A stretch of 34,131 bases of DNA from Chitinophagaceae bacterium (GCA_016719165.1 JADKAJ010000010.1:1-34131); one strand, 5' to 3'. Shown: positions 8,616 to 15,922, counted from the stretch's first letter. Made by a program: numbers and translations. The notes: generated by a model from the letters alone, not told the origin.

Positions 8616-8909
8616 ATGGCCCGCACCGGATATTATTCCGTCTATATTTTATCCAATCATGCCCGAACGGTTTTTTATATCGGCATGACAAATAACCTGG
8701 AAAGAAGAATCGGGGAACATCGTTCCAATGAAGGCAGTAGTTTCACTGCAAAATACAAATGTCATTTCCTGATGTATTATGAAGATTTTTCCGATGTCAA
8801 TAATGCAATTGCCCGGGAGAAGCAATTAAAAAACTGGAAGCGGGAATGGAAGATCAAATTGATTTATGAAATGAACCCGGAGTTAAAGGATTTAGCAGAA
8901 GGATGGTGA
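8616..8909 (+). CDS. GIY-YIG nuclease family protein (small, UvrC-like domain)
   Basis: This is a stand-alone GIY-YIG domain protein of 97 residues, the usual size for this small family of predicted Mg-dependent DNA endonucleases. The family signature is visible: VYI at 9-11 (the GIY position), YIG at 21-23, Arg31 in LERRIGEHR (the conserved catalytic Arg), and Glu68 in AIAREKQLKNW (the metal-binding Glu). The fold end KREWKIKLIYEMNPEL is typical. No signal peptide or extra DNA-binding domain is present. The ATG at 8616 is the only sensible start; no Shine-Dalgarno is visible, and a TATTTTG lies just upstream. The gene sits between palindromic units 4 and 5, flanked by repeats on both sides with no other gene within about 1 kb. 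The role of these small proteins is not established. A function in moving, trimming or cutting the surrounding palindromes is a hypothesis from position only. Confidence 0.9.
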   Translation: MARTGYYSVYILSNHARTVFYIGMTNNLERRIGEHRSNEGSSFTAKYKCHFLMYYEDFSDVNNAIAREKQLKNWKREWKIKLIYEMNPELKDLAEGW

Positions 8910-9011
8910 TGAGAAGTGAGAGTATGAATTAGTATGTTTTTAATTCCAACGCTGAATGATATTCTGAAACTGGATGTCCTGCCGGAGAACATAAGATGTT
9001 ATGAAGACCGA

Positions 9012-9147
9012 TGTCCTGCCGGACTTGATCCGGCATCTTTCTCAAAAAAGCTATTAAAGAGAGACACCGGGTACCTGAATCATTTAGTATTTAGAAAAAG
9101 ACACCGGGTCCCTGAATCAAGTTCAGGGCAGGCAGCCCGGTGCGACA
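9012..9147 (+). repeat. A-B unit 5 with an extra truncated B
   Basis: A is at 9016-9036 with the GGA/TCC stem. A B start at 9062 breaks off after the first arm (CCTGAATCATT), and a complete long B follows at 9100-9147. This suggests a deletion or an insertion of one B into another. Confidence 0.8.
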
Positions 9148-9255
9148 GTACGTTCGCCAATGGTACTTTTGTTTATTATGAGAATTTCATCCGAAGCTCA
9201 ATATACTTCTATAAACGAAAGTTATTTCAAAGCTCAATAATATTTTGAAAACGAA

Positions 9256-9337
9256 TGTCCTGCCGGACTTGATCCGGCATCTTTCCCACAGATGGATTTA
9301 TTAGAGAAAGACACCGGGTCCCTGCCCGGTGCGACAG
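9256..9337 (+). repeat. A-B unit 6 (short B)
   Basis: A is at 9260-9280 (GGA/TCC stem) and short B at 9310-9337, with the same collapsed TCCCT loop as unit 2. Confidence 0.85.
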
Positions 9338-9446
9338 TACGCTTGGTAATGTTGACTTCGTTCATTTAGATAATCTTCTTTCGAAGCCGTATGTAATGCC
9401 GGAGCTTGATGTCCTGCCGGAGAATGTAAGATGTTATGAAACCAGA

Positions 9447-9548
9447 TGTCATGCCGGACTTGATCCGGCATCTTTCTCACAGATGGATTTATTAGAGAAA
9501 GACACCGGGTCCCTGAATCAAGTTCAGGGCAGGCCGCCCGGTGCGACA
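9447..9548 (+). repeat. A-B unit 7 (long B)
   Basis: A is at 9451-9471 (GGA/TCC stem) and long B at 9501-9548, followed by the ACCTGAGAGATCGG spacer. Confidence 0.85.
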
Positions 9549-9683
9549 AAACCTGAGAGATCGGAATGTGTTTATTGTTTGCCCGGTGTGATAGTACAGT
9601 TGGTATTGTTGATTTCGTTTATTAAGAAAATTTCATACGAAGCCCAATTTCATATCGGAGAACGATGATGTTATGAAAACGGA

Positions 9684-9786
9684 TGTCATGCCGGACTTGA
9701 TCCGGCATCTTCTCAAAAAAGTTATTAAAGAAAGACACCGGGTCCCTGAATCAAGTTCAGGGCAGGCAGCCCGGTGTGACAGTACG
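9684..9786 (+). repeat. A-B unit 8 (long B)
   Basis: A is at 9688-9708 (GGA/TCC stem) and long B at 9734-9780, then the CAGTACG spacer start. Confidence 0.85.
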
Positions 9787-9870
9787 TTTGGTATTGTTAA
9801 TTTTTTTTAAGACAATATCATTTCGGAGCTCGATGTCATGCCGGAGAACGTATGATGTTATGAAACCGGA

Positions 9871-9895
9871 TGTCCTGCCGGACTTGATCCGGCAT
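9871..9895 (+). repeat. Terminal A element without B
   Basis: A is at 9875-9895 (GGA/TCC stem). Where B should follow, there is the terminator hairpin of the minus-strand gene; its CCGGGA/TCCCGG arms look like a worn-down B. Confidence 0.75.
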
Positions 9896-9901
9896 CTTTC
9901 A

Positions 9902-9947
9902 CAAAAAAAAATTATAAAAAGAAACCGGGAAAGCAATGCCTCCCGGT
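9902..9947 (-). terminator. Rho-independent terminator of the 9994-10941 gene
   Basis: Read on the minus strand, ACCGGGA and TCCCGGT (7 bp) enclose a 9-base loop and are followed by an interrupted T-rich run ending in nine T residues (9902-9922). It lies about 46 bases after the stop codon. The arms resemble element B, so a repeat may have been reused as a terminator. Confidence 0.6.
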
Positions 9948-9993
9948 AATCCTTAGTAACCGTCCATGGTAATATTTTTAAAAGCTGATCTTG

Positions 9994-10941
9994 TTAACGG
10001 CCATTCACCACTAACTTATCGGCAGCCATTTCGTTTGTTTCCCTGTTGGTATAACGGATACTGTACATACCGGGAGTTAGATTAATCACCTGCAGAGTGC
10101 TGGCAGTATAAAGATTCCATTGCCTGATCATTCTTCCTGCCATATCAGTGATAACGATATCACGGGGAGATGCATCAGCAAAAACCACATTCACATTGCC
10201 GTTAGCAGAAGGGTTAGGGTAAACAATTGTTTTAACAGCCTGGTCAACACCACGGATTGCTCTTACCTCACTGTATTTTGACTGGCCATCATAGTCTGTT
10301 TGTTTGATGCGGTATTGTGTAACTCCTTTGTTATTGTTATTGTCAGTATACTGGTAAGTAAGCTTGCTGTCGCTGTTTCCATTAGCAGCCTGTGAAGAAA
10401 GGAAGGCGACAGATTCCCAGTTGCCATTATTGTTCCGTTCAATTGTAAACCCGTTGTTGTTAAACTCGGTAGCAGTTTCCCATTTCAGTTGAACAGCGGT
10501 GGCAGTACGGGTGGCTGTAAAAGAGGCAAACACTACCGGCAAAGGTGCACCGGCAAATGAACGAATGGTGGGGGCGCAGCCGCTACCACTTTCACCACAA
10601 TTGCTGCCGCTAAAAGGAGTAACAGTTACTTCCAGGATGGCAAAAGAGCAGGCAGAGAATACCGGAGAGACATGTGTTCTTTGTACGTCTTTCTGACCGG
10701 AAGCATCAACACACTGGTCTATTAAAACGGTAGTACCGTTCTTCACAACCAGTCTTACCCTTTTGGCACCATTGGTTGGATTGATAAAATCAAATTGTAC
10801 AGAACGTAAACAGGGATTACCCGGATCAGTATTAATCAGGAAAGTAGACCTGATAATGACAGGACATGATTGCTGGGCATTAATTACAGAAGAAAAGAAA
10901 ATTGCGATAGCTAAGAACAGGGGTAAAATGACCTTTTTCAC
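9994..10941 (-). CDS. Secreted T9SS type A sorting domain protein, 315 aa
   Basis: This is a small exported protein. The signal peptide is MKKVILPLFLAIAIFFSSVINA, cut before QQSCPV. Residues 24-125 form a cysteine-containing domain of unknown function (Cys at SCPV, NPCLRS, DQCVD, SACSF, NCGESGSGC) that probably holds disulfides. Residues 132-215 are fibronectin-like (LPVVFASFTATRT, VQLKWETATEFNNNGFTIER, YRIKQTDYDGQSKYSEV). Residues 235-315 are the T9SS type A tail (VYPNPSANGNVNVVF, ITDMAGRMIRQW, LTPGMYSIRY). The start codon is GTG (bases 10939-10941); it is chosen because it begins the complete signal peptide and no ATG lies just upstream. It appears to be transcribed alone, with a terminator at 9902-9947. 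The function is unknown. Confidence 0.9.
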   Translation of the reverse strand: MKKVILPLFLAIAIFFSSVINAQQSCPVIIRSTFLINTDPGNPCLRSVQFDFINPTNGAKRVRLVVKNGTTVLIDQCVDASGQKDVQRTHVSPVFSACSFAILEVTVTPFSGSNCGESGSGCAPTIRSFAGAPLPVVFASFTATRTATAVQLKWETATEFNNNGFTIERNNNGNWESVAFLSSQAANGNSDSKLTYQYTDNNNNKGVTQYRIKQTDYDGQSKYSEVRAIRGVDQAVKTIVYPNPSANGNVNVVFADASPRDIVITDMAGRMIRQWNLYTASTLQVINLTPGMYSIRYTNRETNEMAADKLVVNGR

Positions 10942-11387
10942 GGTGTACAGATTAGTTTTCAGAGTTTAGATTAAATAGGGTGAATCTACGGTACTTACTA
11001 CGTGTTTTCCCTCGATCCGGACGTAAATGTAGCAGTGGTTTTTCGAACTTGCAAGTTTTTCTACGAATTATTTTTACTATTTTCTGACCTCCGCGGGATG
11101 ATGATAAAAATGGCTGTGTAAGCAATTGGTTTTAAGAGAAGTAAGGCATAAAAAAGTAAGACGCACTGAAAAAATAATTTTTCTAAAGTATTGATTTTGA
11201 TTACAGAAACAATAAAAATGTTAGATAGGAAAATCCCGGCTGCCTTAAAACCAGGATGAATATCGAAAAGAATCGTTGCCATGACTAAAAACCAGACAAA
11301 ACAATAATGAATGCACAGCCGGTAGATCTATGGGTCCGGTAAAAACCGGCTTTTTCGTACCGGGTTTATTAAAATTGTTTGGTTGGG
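10942..11387. other. AT-rich intergenic region with candidate promoter and palindrome
   Basis: This holds no convincing gene. A 73-codon minus-strand frame (11061-11282) looks like chance. A candidate promoter for the 9994-10941 gene and a 12-bp palindrome at 11046-11057 are present. A CCGGT/ACCGG hairpin with five T residues (11336-11355) points in the plus direction, where no gene precedes it. Confidence 0.5.
11024..11054 (-). promoter_or_regulatory. Candidate promoter of the 9994-10941 gene
   Basis: On the minus strand, TTG (11052-11054), 20 bases, then TACATTTA (11024-11031) matches TAnnTTTG at seven of eight positions. It would give a leader of roughly 80 bases. The TTG lies inside the perfect 12-bp palindrome AACTTGCAAGTT (11046-11057), a possible operator. 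Confidence 0.4.
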
Positions 11388-12605
11388 TTAATCCAGTACG
11401 GCAAGGCTTTTCCCAATGATCGTTACAGCATCTTTTATCTGCGATCCGGTAATAACAAGTGGAGGTGCAAAGCGTATTTTATCCCCATGCGTTGGTTTTG
11501 CCAGTAACCCATTTTCTTTTAATTGCAGGCAAAGTTCCCAGGCCGCATCTTTATGGGGATGATCAATTACAATTGCATTCAGCAATCCTTTACCACGGAT
11601 AAGTGAAATATGTTTTGATTGCAGTGCTGTTAATTCGTTGCGCAATAATTCTCCCATGGCAGCAGCATGTTCCGCCATCTTCTCCTCTTTCAAAACCTGC
11701 AGGGATGTTATGGCTACTTTACAGGCCAATGGGTTGCCCCCATACGTAGAACCGTGTTCACCGGGTTTGATGGTCATCATTATTTCATCATCAGCCAGCA
11801 CGGCGCTGACCGGCATCATACCACCGCTCAAGGCTTTACCCAGAATTAAAATATCGGGCCGTACATTTTCATGATCACAAGCCAGCATCTTACCTGTTCT
11901 TGCCAGGCCGGTCTGTATCTCATCAGCCATAAATAATACATGGGCAGCTTCGCAGAGTTGTTTTGCTTTGGCGAGGTAGCCATCATCGGGAACCAATACA
12001 CCAGCTTCGCCCTGTATAGGTTCTACCAGGAACCCCGCCACATTTTTATCTTCCAGTGCTTTGGCCAGGGCTTCTGTATCATTGAACGGGATCGCTGTAA
12101 AGCCCGGCATATAAGGACCAAAATTTTTCTTTGCCTGCGGATCACTGCTGAAAGAAATGACGGTGGTAGTACGGCCATGAAAATTTCCTTCGCAGACAAT
12201 GATGGTAGCTTTACCTTCTTCAATGCCTTTCACTTCATAAGCCCATTTACGGCATAGCTTGATGGCTGTTTCCACGGCTTCCACACCGGTGTTCATGGGC
12301 AGGACTTTCTCATAACCAAAATAACCGGTGATATATTTTACATATTCACCAAGCAGGTCACTATGAAAGGCCCGGCTGGTAAGCGTAAGTTTTTGTACCT
12401 GTTCTATGAAAGACTTAACAATGACGGGGTGGCAATGCCCCTGGTTAACGGCAGAATAACCACTGAGAAAATCATAATACTGTTTGCCATCCACATCCCA
12501 TACATGCACTCCTTTGCCACGGGTTAATACAACCGGGATAGGATGATAATTGTGTGCACCATATTGTTCTTCCAGTTCAAGGTAGTGCAGGGACTTTTCA
12601 GTCAT
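11388..12605 (-). CDS. rocD: Ornithine--oxo-acid aminotransferase
   Basis: This is a PLP-dependent class III aminotransferase that converts ornithine and 2-oxoglutarate to glutamate 5-semialdehyde and glutamate in the cytoplasm, linking arginine breakdown with proline and glutamate. Family landmarks: YGAHNYHPIPVVL near the N-terminus, YDFLSGYSAVNQGHCHP, MNTGVEAVETAIKLCRKW, the HGRTT loop, LVEPIQGEAG, ADEIQTGLARTGK (PLP-binding Asp), and DILILGKALSGG with Lys257 as the Schiff-base lysine. STYGGNPLACKVA also matches. The frame opens upstream at 12689, but those 28 residues are Phe-rich and unlike the family. ATG at 12605 (MTEKSLHYLELEEQ) gives 405 residues, the usual length; ATG at 12623 (MYSTIS) is the alternative. 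It lies 196 bases after queD on the same strand, so it may have its own promoter. Confidence 0.92.
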   Translation of the reverse strand: MTEKSLHYLELEEQYGAHNYHPIPVVLTRGKGVHVWDVDGKQYYDFLSGYSAVNQGHCHPVIVKSFIEQVQKLTLTSRAFHSDLLGEYVKYITGYFGYEKVLPMNTGVEAVETAIKLCRKWAYEVKGIEEGKATIIVCEGNFHGRTTTVISFSSDPQAKKNFGPYMPGFTAIPFNDTEALAKALEDKNVAGFLVEPIQGEAGVLVPDDGYLAKAKQLCEAAHVLFMADEIQTGLARTGKMLACDHENVRPDILILGKALSGGMMPVSAVLADDEIMMTIKPGEHGSTYGGNPLACKVAITSLQVLKEEKMAEHAAAMGELLRNELTALQSKHISLIRGKGLLNAIVIDHPHKDAAWELCLQLKENGLLAKPTHGDKIRFAPPLVITGSQIKDAVTIIGKSLAVLD

Positions 12606-12801
12606 TGATATAGTAGAGTACATAGTTGATAAGTTATAAGAGTGAAAAAAAGGAAAGAAATACGGAAACAACCGGGTTGTACCGGTCATGAAAAACTTAT
12701 CCTCAATGATTGAGAAGATCGAGATTGGAAGTAAGAAAACCTCTTGCAGCTATGTTGTTAGTGAACAGCATTGCCTGCAAGATACAAAAGATCAGTGAAA
12801 A

Positions 12802-13158
12802 TTACCGGCCATCATAGATAACACCGGTAGTAGGTGTTTCTTTTAATTCGATTCGGCTGAGGGCTTGCAGCCTGGGTTTCAGCTGGTTCCAGAACCAGAT
12901 CGTAATATTTTCTGCAGTGGGATTTTCCAGTCCCGGAACATCATTGATGAGTTGATGATCAACCTGGTCAATCAGCGGCGCCACTGCATCTTTCAATTCT
13001 TTGAAATCCATGATCCAGCCAAGTTCTTTTTCAGGCAGGCCTTTAATGTATACCCGGAGATGATAAGTATGACCATGCATTTGTTTGCATTTATGTCCTT
13101 CCGGGACATTGGGGAGAAAGTGTGCTGCGTCAAAAGCGAATTCCTTATATATTTCCAT
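12802..13158 (-). CDS. queD: 6-carboxy-5,6,7,8-tetrahydropterin synthase (QueD/PTPS family)
   Basis: This is a zinc enzyme of queuosine (7-deazaguanine) biosynthesis that converts 7,8-dihydroneopterin triphosphate to 6-carboxytetrahydropterin. It has 118 residues, the usual QueD size. Zinc ligands His13 (FDAAHFL), His28 and His30 (MHGHTYH) are present, as are catalytic Cys24 (EGHKCKQ), the Asp67-His68 pair (QVDHQL) and the substrate-binding Glu107 (KETPTTGVIY). The NPTAENITIWFWNQL helix is typical. The presence of the catalytic Cys in the CxxxHGH arrangement favours QueD over the sepiapterin-related PTPS. It starts 57 bases after the ispE stop on the same strand, so co-transcription with ispE and the DUF151 gene is likely. 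No other queuosine genes are in the window. Confidence 0.92.
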   Translation of the reverse strand: MEIYKEFAFDAAHFLPNVPEGHKCKQMHGHTYHLRVYIKGLPEKELGWIMDFKELKDAVAPLIDQVDHQLINDVPGLENPTAENITIWFWNQLKPRLQALSRIELKETPTTGVIYDGR

Positions 13159-13215
13159 TGACCAAATTTAAGCAGCAAATGTAGAAGCATTTGGAAAGTC
13201 TGCGTATGAGTGTGG

Positions 13216-14046
13216 TCAGGCCGGAAGCAGTTTTACGAAATAATGATCGGGCAGTGTCAGCTTCAGTTCTTTGCTGGCAGGAAACATACCAAATACAGTA
13301 CTGCCGCTTCCGCTCATGGAAGCATAAATAGCGCCTGCTTCATATAGCTGTGTTTTGATAGCGGCTATCTCTTTATGTTCAGGGAAGATGACAGCTTCAA
13401 AGTCATTGACTAATTCATCCTTCCAGGAGGAGACTGGTTGTGCAATAATATCTTTTATGGATTTGGCAGGAAGGGCAGGGGTGATAGCAAGAAATGCCCG
13501 GCCGGTATCTATATGAATACCCGGGTTAATGATGATAATTTTATAAGCAGACAGGTCAACGTTCAATTCTTCCAGATTTTCTCCTCTGCCTTTTGCAAAG
13601 CAGGGTTTGTTGATGATAAAAAAAGGGCAATCACTTCCTAATTCTGCGGCATAATTGATCAGCTGCTCACGGGAGATCTTCAGGTCAAATAGATCATTTA
13701 AAAGCTGCAGGGTAAATGCTGCATCTGCACTGCCGCCGCCCAGGCCGGCACCGGTGGGAACTACTTTATGCAGGTGCACCTGTATATGCGGTAAATGAGG
13801 AAAGTCTTTCTTCAGTAATTTGTAGGCTCTTACACAAAGATTAGAAGCTGCTTCCCCTTTTACAGGCAATCCTGTAATGCTAAATGGAATGGAGAATGTG
13901 CGGCCATGGTTTTTAAATTCAATTATTTCCAGTACATCTGTTAAGGGAATCGGGTAGAAAACAGTTTCCAGGTCATGGTAACCATCACTTCTTTTGCGAA
14001 GGATATTAAGGCCAAGATTGATCTTGCAATTAGGGAAAACTATCAT
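13216..14046 (-). CDS. ispE: 4-diphosphocytidyl-2-C-methyl-D-erythritol kinase
   Basis: This GHMP-superfamily kinase carries out the ATP-dependent phosphorylation of CDP-methylerythritol in the MEP isoprenoid pathway in the cytoplasm. It has 276 residues, a normal length. Landmarks are Lys8 in NCKINLGLNILRKRSDGYH (the opening motif with the substrate-binding Lys), the GHMP ATP-binding loop PTGAGLGGGSADAA at 97-110, Asp139 in ELGSDCPFFI (catalytic Asp), and the C-terminal SMSGSGSTVFG motif near 243-253. It lies 47 bases after the DUF151 gene and 57 before queD, all on the minus strand. It is essential in organisms using the MEP pathway. Confidence 0.95.
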   Translation of the reverse strand: MIVFPNCKINLGLNILRKRSDGYHDLETVFYPIPLTDVLEIIEFKNHGRTFSIPFSITGLPVKGEAASNLCVRAYKLLKKDFPHLPHIQVHLHKVVPTGAGLGGGSADAAFTLQLLNDLFDLKISREQLINYAAELGSDCPFFIINKPCFAKGRGENLEELNVDLSAYKIIIINPGIHIDTGRAFLAITPALPAKSIKDIIAQPVSSWKDELVNDFEAVIFPEHKEIAAIKTQLYEAGAIYASMSGSGSTVFGMFPASKELKLTLPDHYFVKLLPA

Positions 14047-14093
14047 AGGCTAAGGGGACGCTGAGGTATTCAAAAAAGGATCAGTGCTGTAGC

Positions 14094-14699
14094 TCACTTT
14101 TTTTTCTGGCGACTGTTTATTTCGTCACGGATGGCAATGGCACGGATATAATCTTCATTATCCAGCACTTCGTTTAAAAGATTATTTAATTCTTCTAATG
14201 TCATGGTTTTCAGATCTTCATTCCCGGTAGGTTTATCCTCTACCATTACTTCCTGTTTCACTTTTTTCTTTTTCCCGGTAGCTGCTGTGTCTTCCATCAG
14301 GATGCCCGCACTTTCCAGTATATTCTCGTAGGTATAGATCGGGCAGCCAAAACGAACCGCCAGGGCAATAGCATCGGAGGTCCTGGAATCAATTTCTACG
14401 GTATCATTCTCGGTAGAGCAAACCAGCTTTGAATAAAAAATACCTTCCTGCAGATCACAGATAATAATTTCATGCAATTCTACTGCAAAGGCATTCATAA
14501 AATTCTTCATGAGGTCATGGGTCAGGGGGCGGCTGGGGGCCATTTTTTCCAGGGCTACTGCTATGGCCTGGGCTTCAAAGCCACCAATAACGATTGGTAA
14601 ACGCCTTAATCCGTTTACTTCACCCAAAACGACCGCATAAGAATGGGTTTGGGTGATGCTGTGTGATAAAGCCACTATTTCGAGTTCTATCTTCTTCAT
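14094..14699 (-). CDS. Bifunctional nuclease family protein (DUF151) with C-terminal UVR-like motif
   Basis: This protein has 201 residues. Residues 1-135 are the DUF151/BFN domain: ELEIVALSHSITQTHSYAVVLGE, LPIVIGGFEAQAIAVALE, RPLTHDLMKN, IDSRTSDAIALAVRFGCPIY. Members are described as having DNase/RNase activity and a link to stress or secondary metabolism in plants; the bacterial role is poorly known. A charged linker (KKKKVKQE) leads to residues 165-197 (LEELNNLLNEVLDNEDYIRAIAIRDEI), which look like the UvrB/UvrC interaction (UVR) helix pair. This fused form is common in Bacteroidota. It is the first gene of the run DUF151-ispE-queD, downstream of the etfA terminator, so transcription of the run probably starts in the gap 14700-14830. 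Confidence 0.9.
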   Translation of the reverse strand: MKKIELEIVALSHSITQTHSYAVVLGEVNGLRRLPIVIGGFEAQAIAVALEKMAPSRPLTHDLMKNFMNAFAVELHEIIICDLQEGIFYSKLVCSTENDTVEIDSRTSDAIALAVRFGCPIYTYENILESAGILMEDTAATGKKKKVKQEVMVEDKPTGNEDLKTMTLEELNNLLNEVLDNEDYIRAIAIRDEINSRQKKK

Positions 14700-14831
14700 A
14701 CGAATGTCACACGAAACTAAGGTTTTTCGCCAAAATAATCGGTGACTAAGTGTTGTTTTTAATCCTCTTTTCTCAATGATCAGTTGTGTGTTATCGCAAT
14801 TAAGTTAATTAAACAAACCAGGTCGTTTTGA

Positions 14832-14862
14832 TAAAAAAATAGTCCGGCACTATAGCCGGACC
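14832..14862 (-). terminator. Rho-independent terminator after etfA
   Basis: On the minus strand, GTCCGGC and GCCGGAC (14842-14848 with 14855-14861) form a perfect 7-bp stem with a 6-base loop, followed by TATTTTTTT. It lies 31 bases after the etfA stop and ends the etfB-etfA operon. Confidence 0.85.
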
Positions 14863-14892
14863 ATACGTATTTTAAGATCACTCAGCAATTGA

Positions 14893-15858
14893 TCAGGCTA
14901 CGCCTTTCAATTTCCTGATGGCTTCAGTAAATTTTGGTATTACTTCAAAAGCATCACCCACAATACCATAATCAGCTGCTTTAAAGAAAGGTGCTTCCGG
15001 GTCTTTGTTTATTACCACAATCACTTTACTTCTGTTTACCCCGGCAAGGTGCTGGATGGCTCCGGAAATACCGATGGCGATATAAAGATTCGGTGCAATC
15101 GCATAACCTGTTTGTCCAACATGTTCATTATGCGGTCTCCAGTGTGCATCAGCAACCGGCCGGCTGCAGGCAGTGGCGGCATGTAATGTTTTAGCCAACT
15201 CTTCTACCATGCCCCAGTTTTCGGGTCCTTTTAATCCACGTCCGGCACTTACCACTATCTCTGCTTCGGTCAGCACTATCTCTCCGCTGGTTTTATTGAC
15301 GGCAGTTACTTTTACTTTGGGTGCATCAACACTGGCACTGAACGGCACTACTTCAGCAATTCCTTCACCGGTGATCACCTGGAATGCATTCGGGTTAAGG
15401 GCAATGATCTTAATATCCGTACTTACGGCAATATTGGCAAATGCTTTCCCGGAAAATACATTCTTCCTCACCACAAAACCGTTGCTTGTATCAGGTAATG
15501 CAACCGCTCCGGCAACCAACCCGGCTTTCATGCGAACAGAAAGACGGGGAGCAATGGCTTTACCGTTAAGATTGTTAGAAAAGATGATCAGTTTTGCGTT
15601 GCATGCTGCTGCCACCTGTGCAATCACTTTTGTATATACCTGAGCATCGAGATTATTTAATGTGTCATTGGCAACATGATGAATTTTCTTTACGCCATAC
15701 TTTCCTAATGATGCCAGGTCATCACTCACTGCACCAAGCACAATGGCTTCAGCAGTGGTACCGAGTTGTTCCGCCACCTTAGCGCCATAGGACAACACTT
15801 CATGTGAAACTTTTTTTACATGGCCTTCAGCCGTATCTATGAATATTAAAACTGACAT
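14893..15858 (-). CDS. etfA: Electron transfer flavoprotein subunit alpha
   Basis: This is the FAD-binding subunit of the soluble ETF heterodimer, which takes electrons from acyl-CoA and other dehydrogenases and passes them to ETF-quinone oxidoreductase. It has 321 residues. The N-terminal Rossmann-like domain begins MSVLIFIDTAEGHVKK. The C-terminal FAD domain has the full signature: VSAGRGLKGPENW, CSRPVADAHWRPHNEHVGQTG, PNLYIAIGISGAIQHLAGV, and VINKDPEAPFFKAADYGIVGD, ending in an LKG tail. The gene follows etfB after 64 bases and ends at the terminator at 14832. In Bacteroidota etfB-etfA commonly supports fatty-acid beta-oxidation. No dehydrogenase partner is adjacent here. Confidence 0.96.
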   Translation of the reverse strand: MSVLIFIDTAEGHVKKVSHEVLSYGAKVAEQLGTTAEAIVLGAVSDDLASLGKYGVKKIHHVANDTLNNLDAQVYTKVIAQVAAACNAKLIIFSNNLNGKAIAPRLSVRMKAGLVAGAVALPDTSNGFVVRKNVFSGKAFANIAVSTDIKIIALNPNAFQVITGEGIAEVVPFSASVDAPKVKVTAVNKTSGEIVLTEAEIVVSAGRGLKGPENWGMVEELAKTLHAATACSRPVADAHWRPHNEHVGQTGYAIAPNLYIAIGISGAIQHLAGVNRSKVIVVINKDPEAPFFKAADYGIVGDAFEVIPKFTEAIRKLKGVA

Positions 15859-15922
15859 AATATGAATTTGAATAGTTGAAAATGTCTCAATTGGTTTATT
15901 GAGTTATTGATTAATGACCTTT

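Larger units (their letters stand above)
7682..9895. repeat. Composite palindromic repeat array (elements A and B) around a GIY-YIG gene
   Basis: The array consists of two palindromic motifs. Element A (21 bp) has the form TGCCGG-RCTTGAY-CCGGCA and occurs nine times, at 7842, 8077, 8267, 8467, 9016, 9260, 9451, 9688 and 9875. Element B starts GACACCGGG and ends CCCGGTGYGAC. It comes in a long form (about 48 bp; 7682, 8314, 8514, 9100, 9501, 9734) with an inner palindrome CTGAA-TCAAG-TTCAG, and a short form (26-28 bp; 7892, 8127, 9310) lacking that insert. B follows A after about 30 bases. A-to-A distances are 187-200 or 235-244 bases. All units face the same way. Translated, they produce meaningless peptides such as AGLDPASF, which explains several spurious open frames. 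No transposase is present, and the only gene inside is 8616-8909. Confidence 0.9.

Noticed and set aside
7724..9668. Several open frames across the repeat array (for example 7724-8041, 7977-8213, 8182-8691 minus, 9301-9549 minus, 9396-9668)
   Set aside because: They are translations of the A and B palindromes (AGLDPASF, PELDSGTRCLS) with no independent protein character; only 8616-8909 has family motifs.
7682..9895. CRISPR array
   Set aside because: Repeats are palindromic composites with unequal, themselves repeated spacers of 100-200 bases; no short constant repeat with unique 30-40 base spacers and no cas gene.
7682..9895. Insertion sequence or REP/RAYT locus
   Set aside because: No transposase or tyrosine transposase (RAYT) reading frame and no terminal inverted repeat pair; the only enzyme is GIY-YIG.
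11061..11282. 73-codon minus-strand open frame with hydrophobic stretches
   Set aside because: AT-rich sequence, hydrophobic by base composition, no start signal, no recognisable motif, and it covers the candidate promoter palindrome's neighbourhood.
11336..11355. Hairpin CCGGT/ACCGG with T run as a rocD terminator
   Set aside because: The T run is on the plus strand, the wrong side for the minus-strand rocD gene; the minus-strand reading gives only a weak bulged stem.
12606..12689. 28-residue N-terminal extension of rocD
   Set aside because: Phe/Tyr-rich, unlike the family, and the remaining 405 residues match the normal length.
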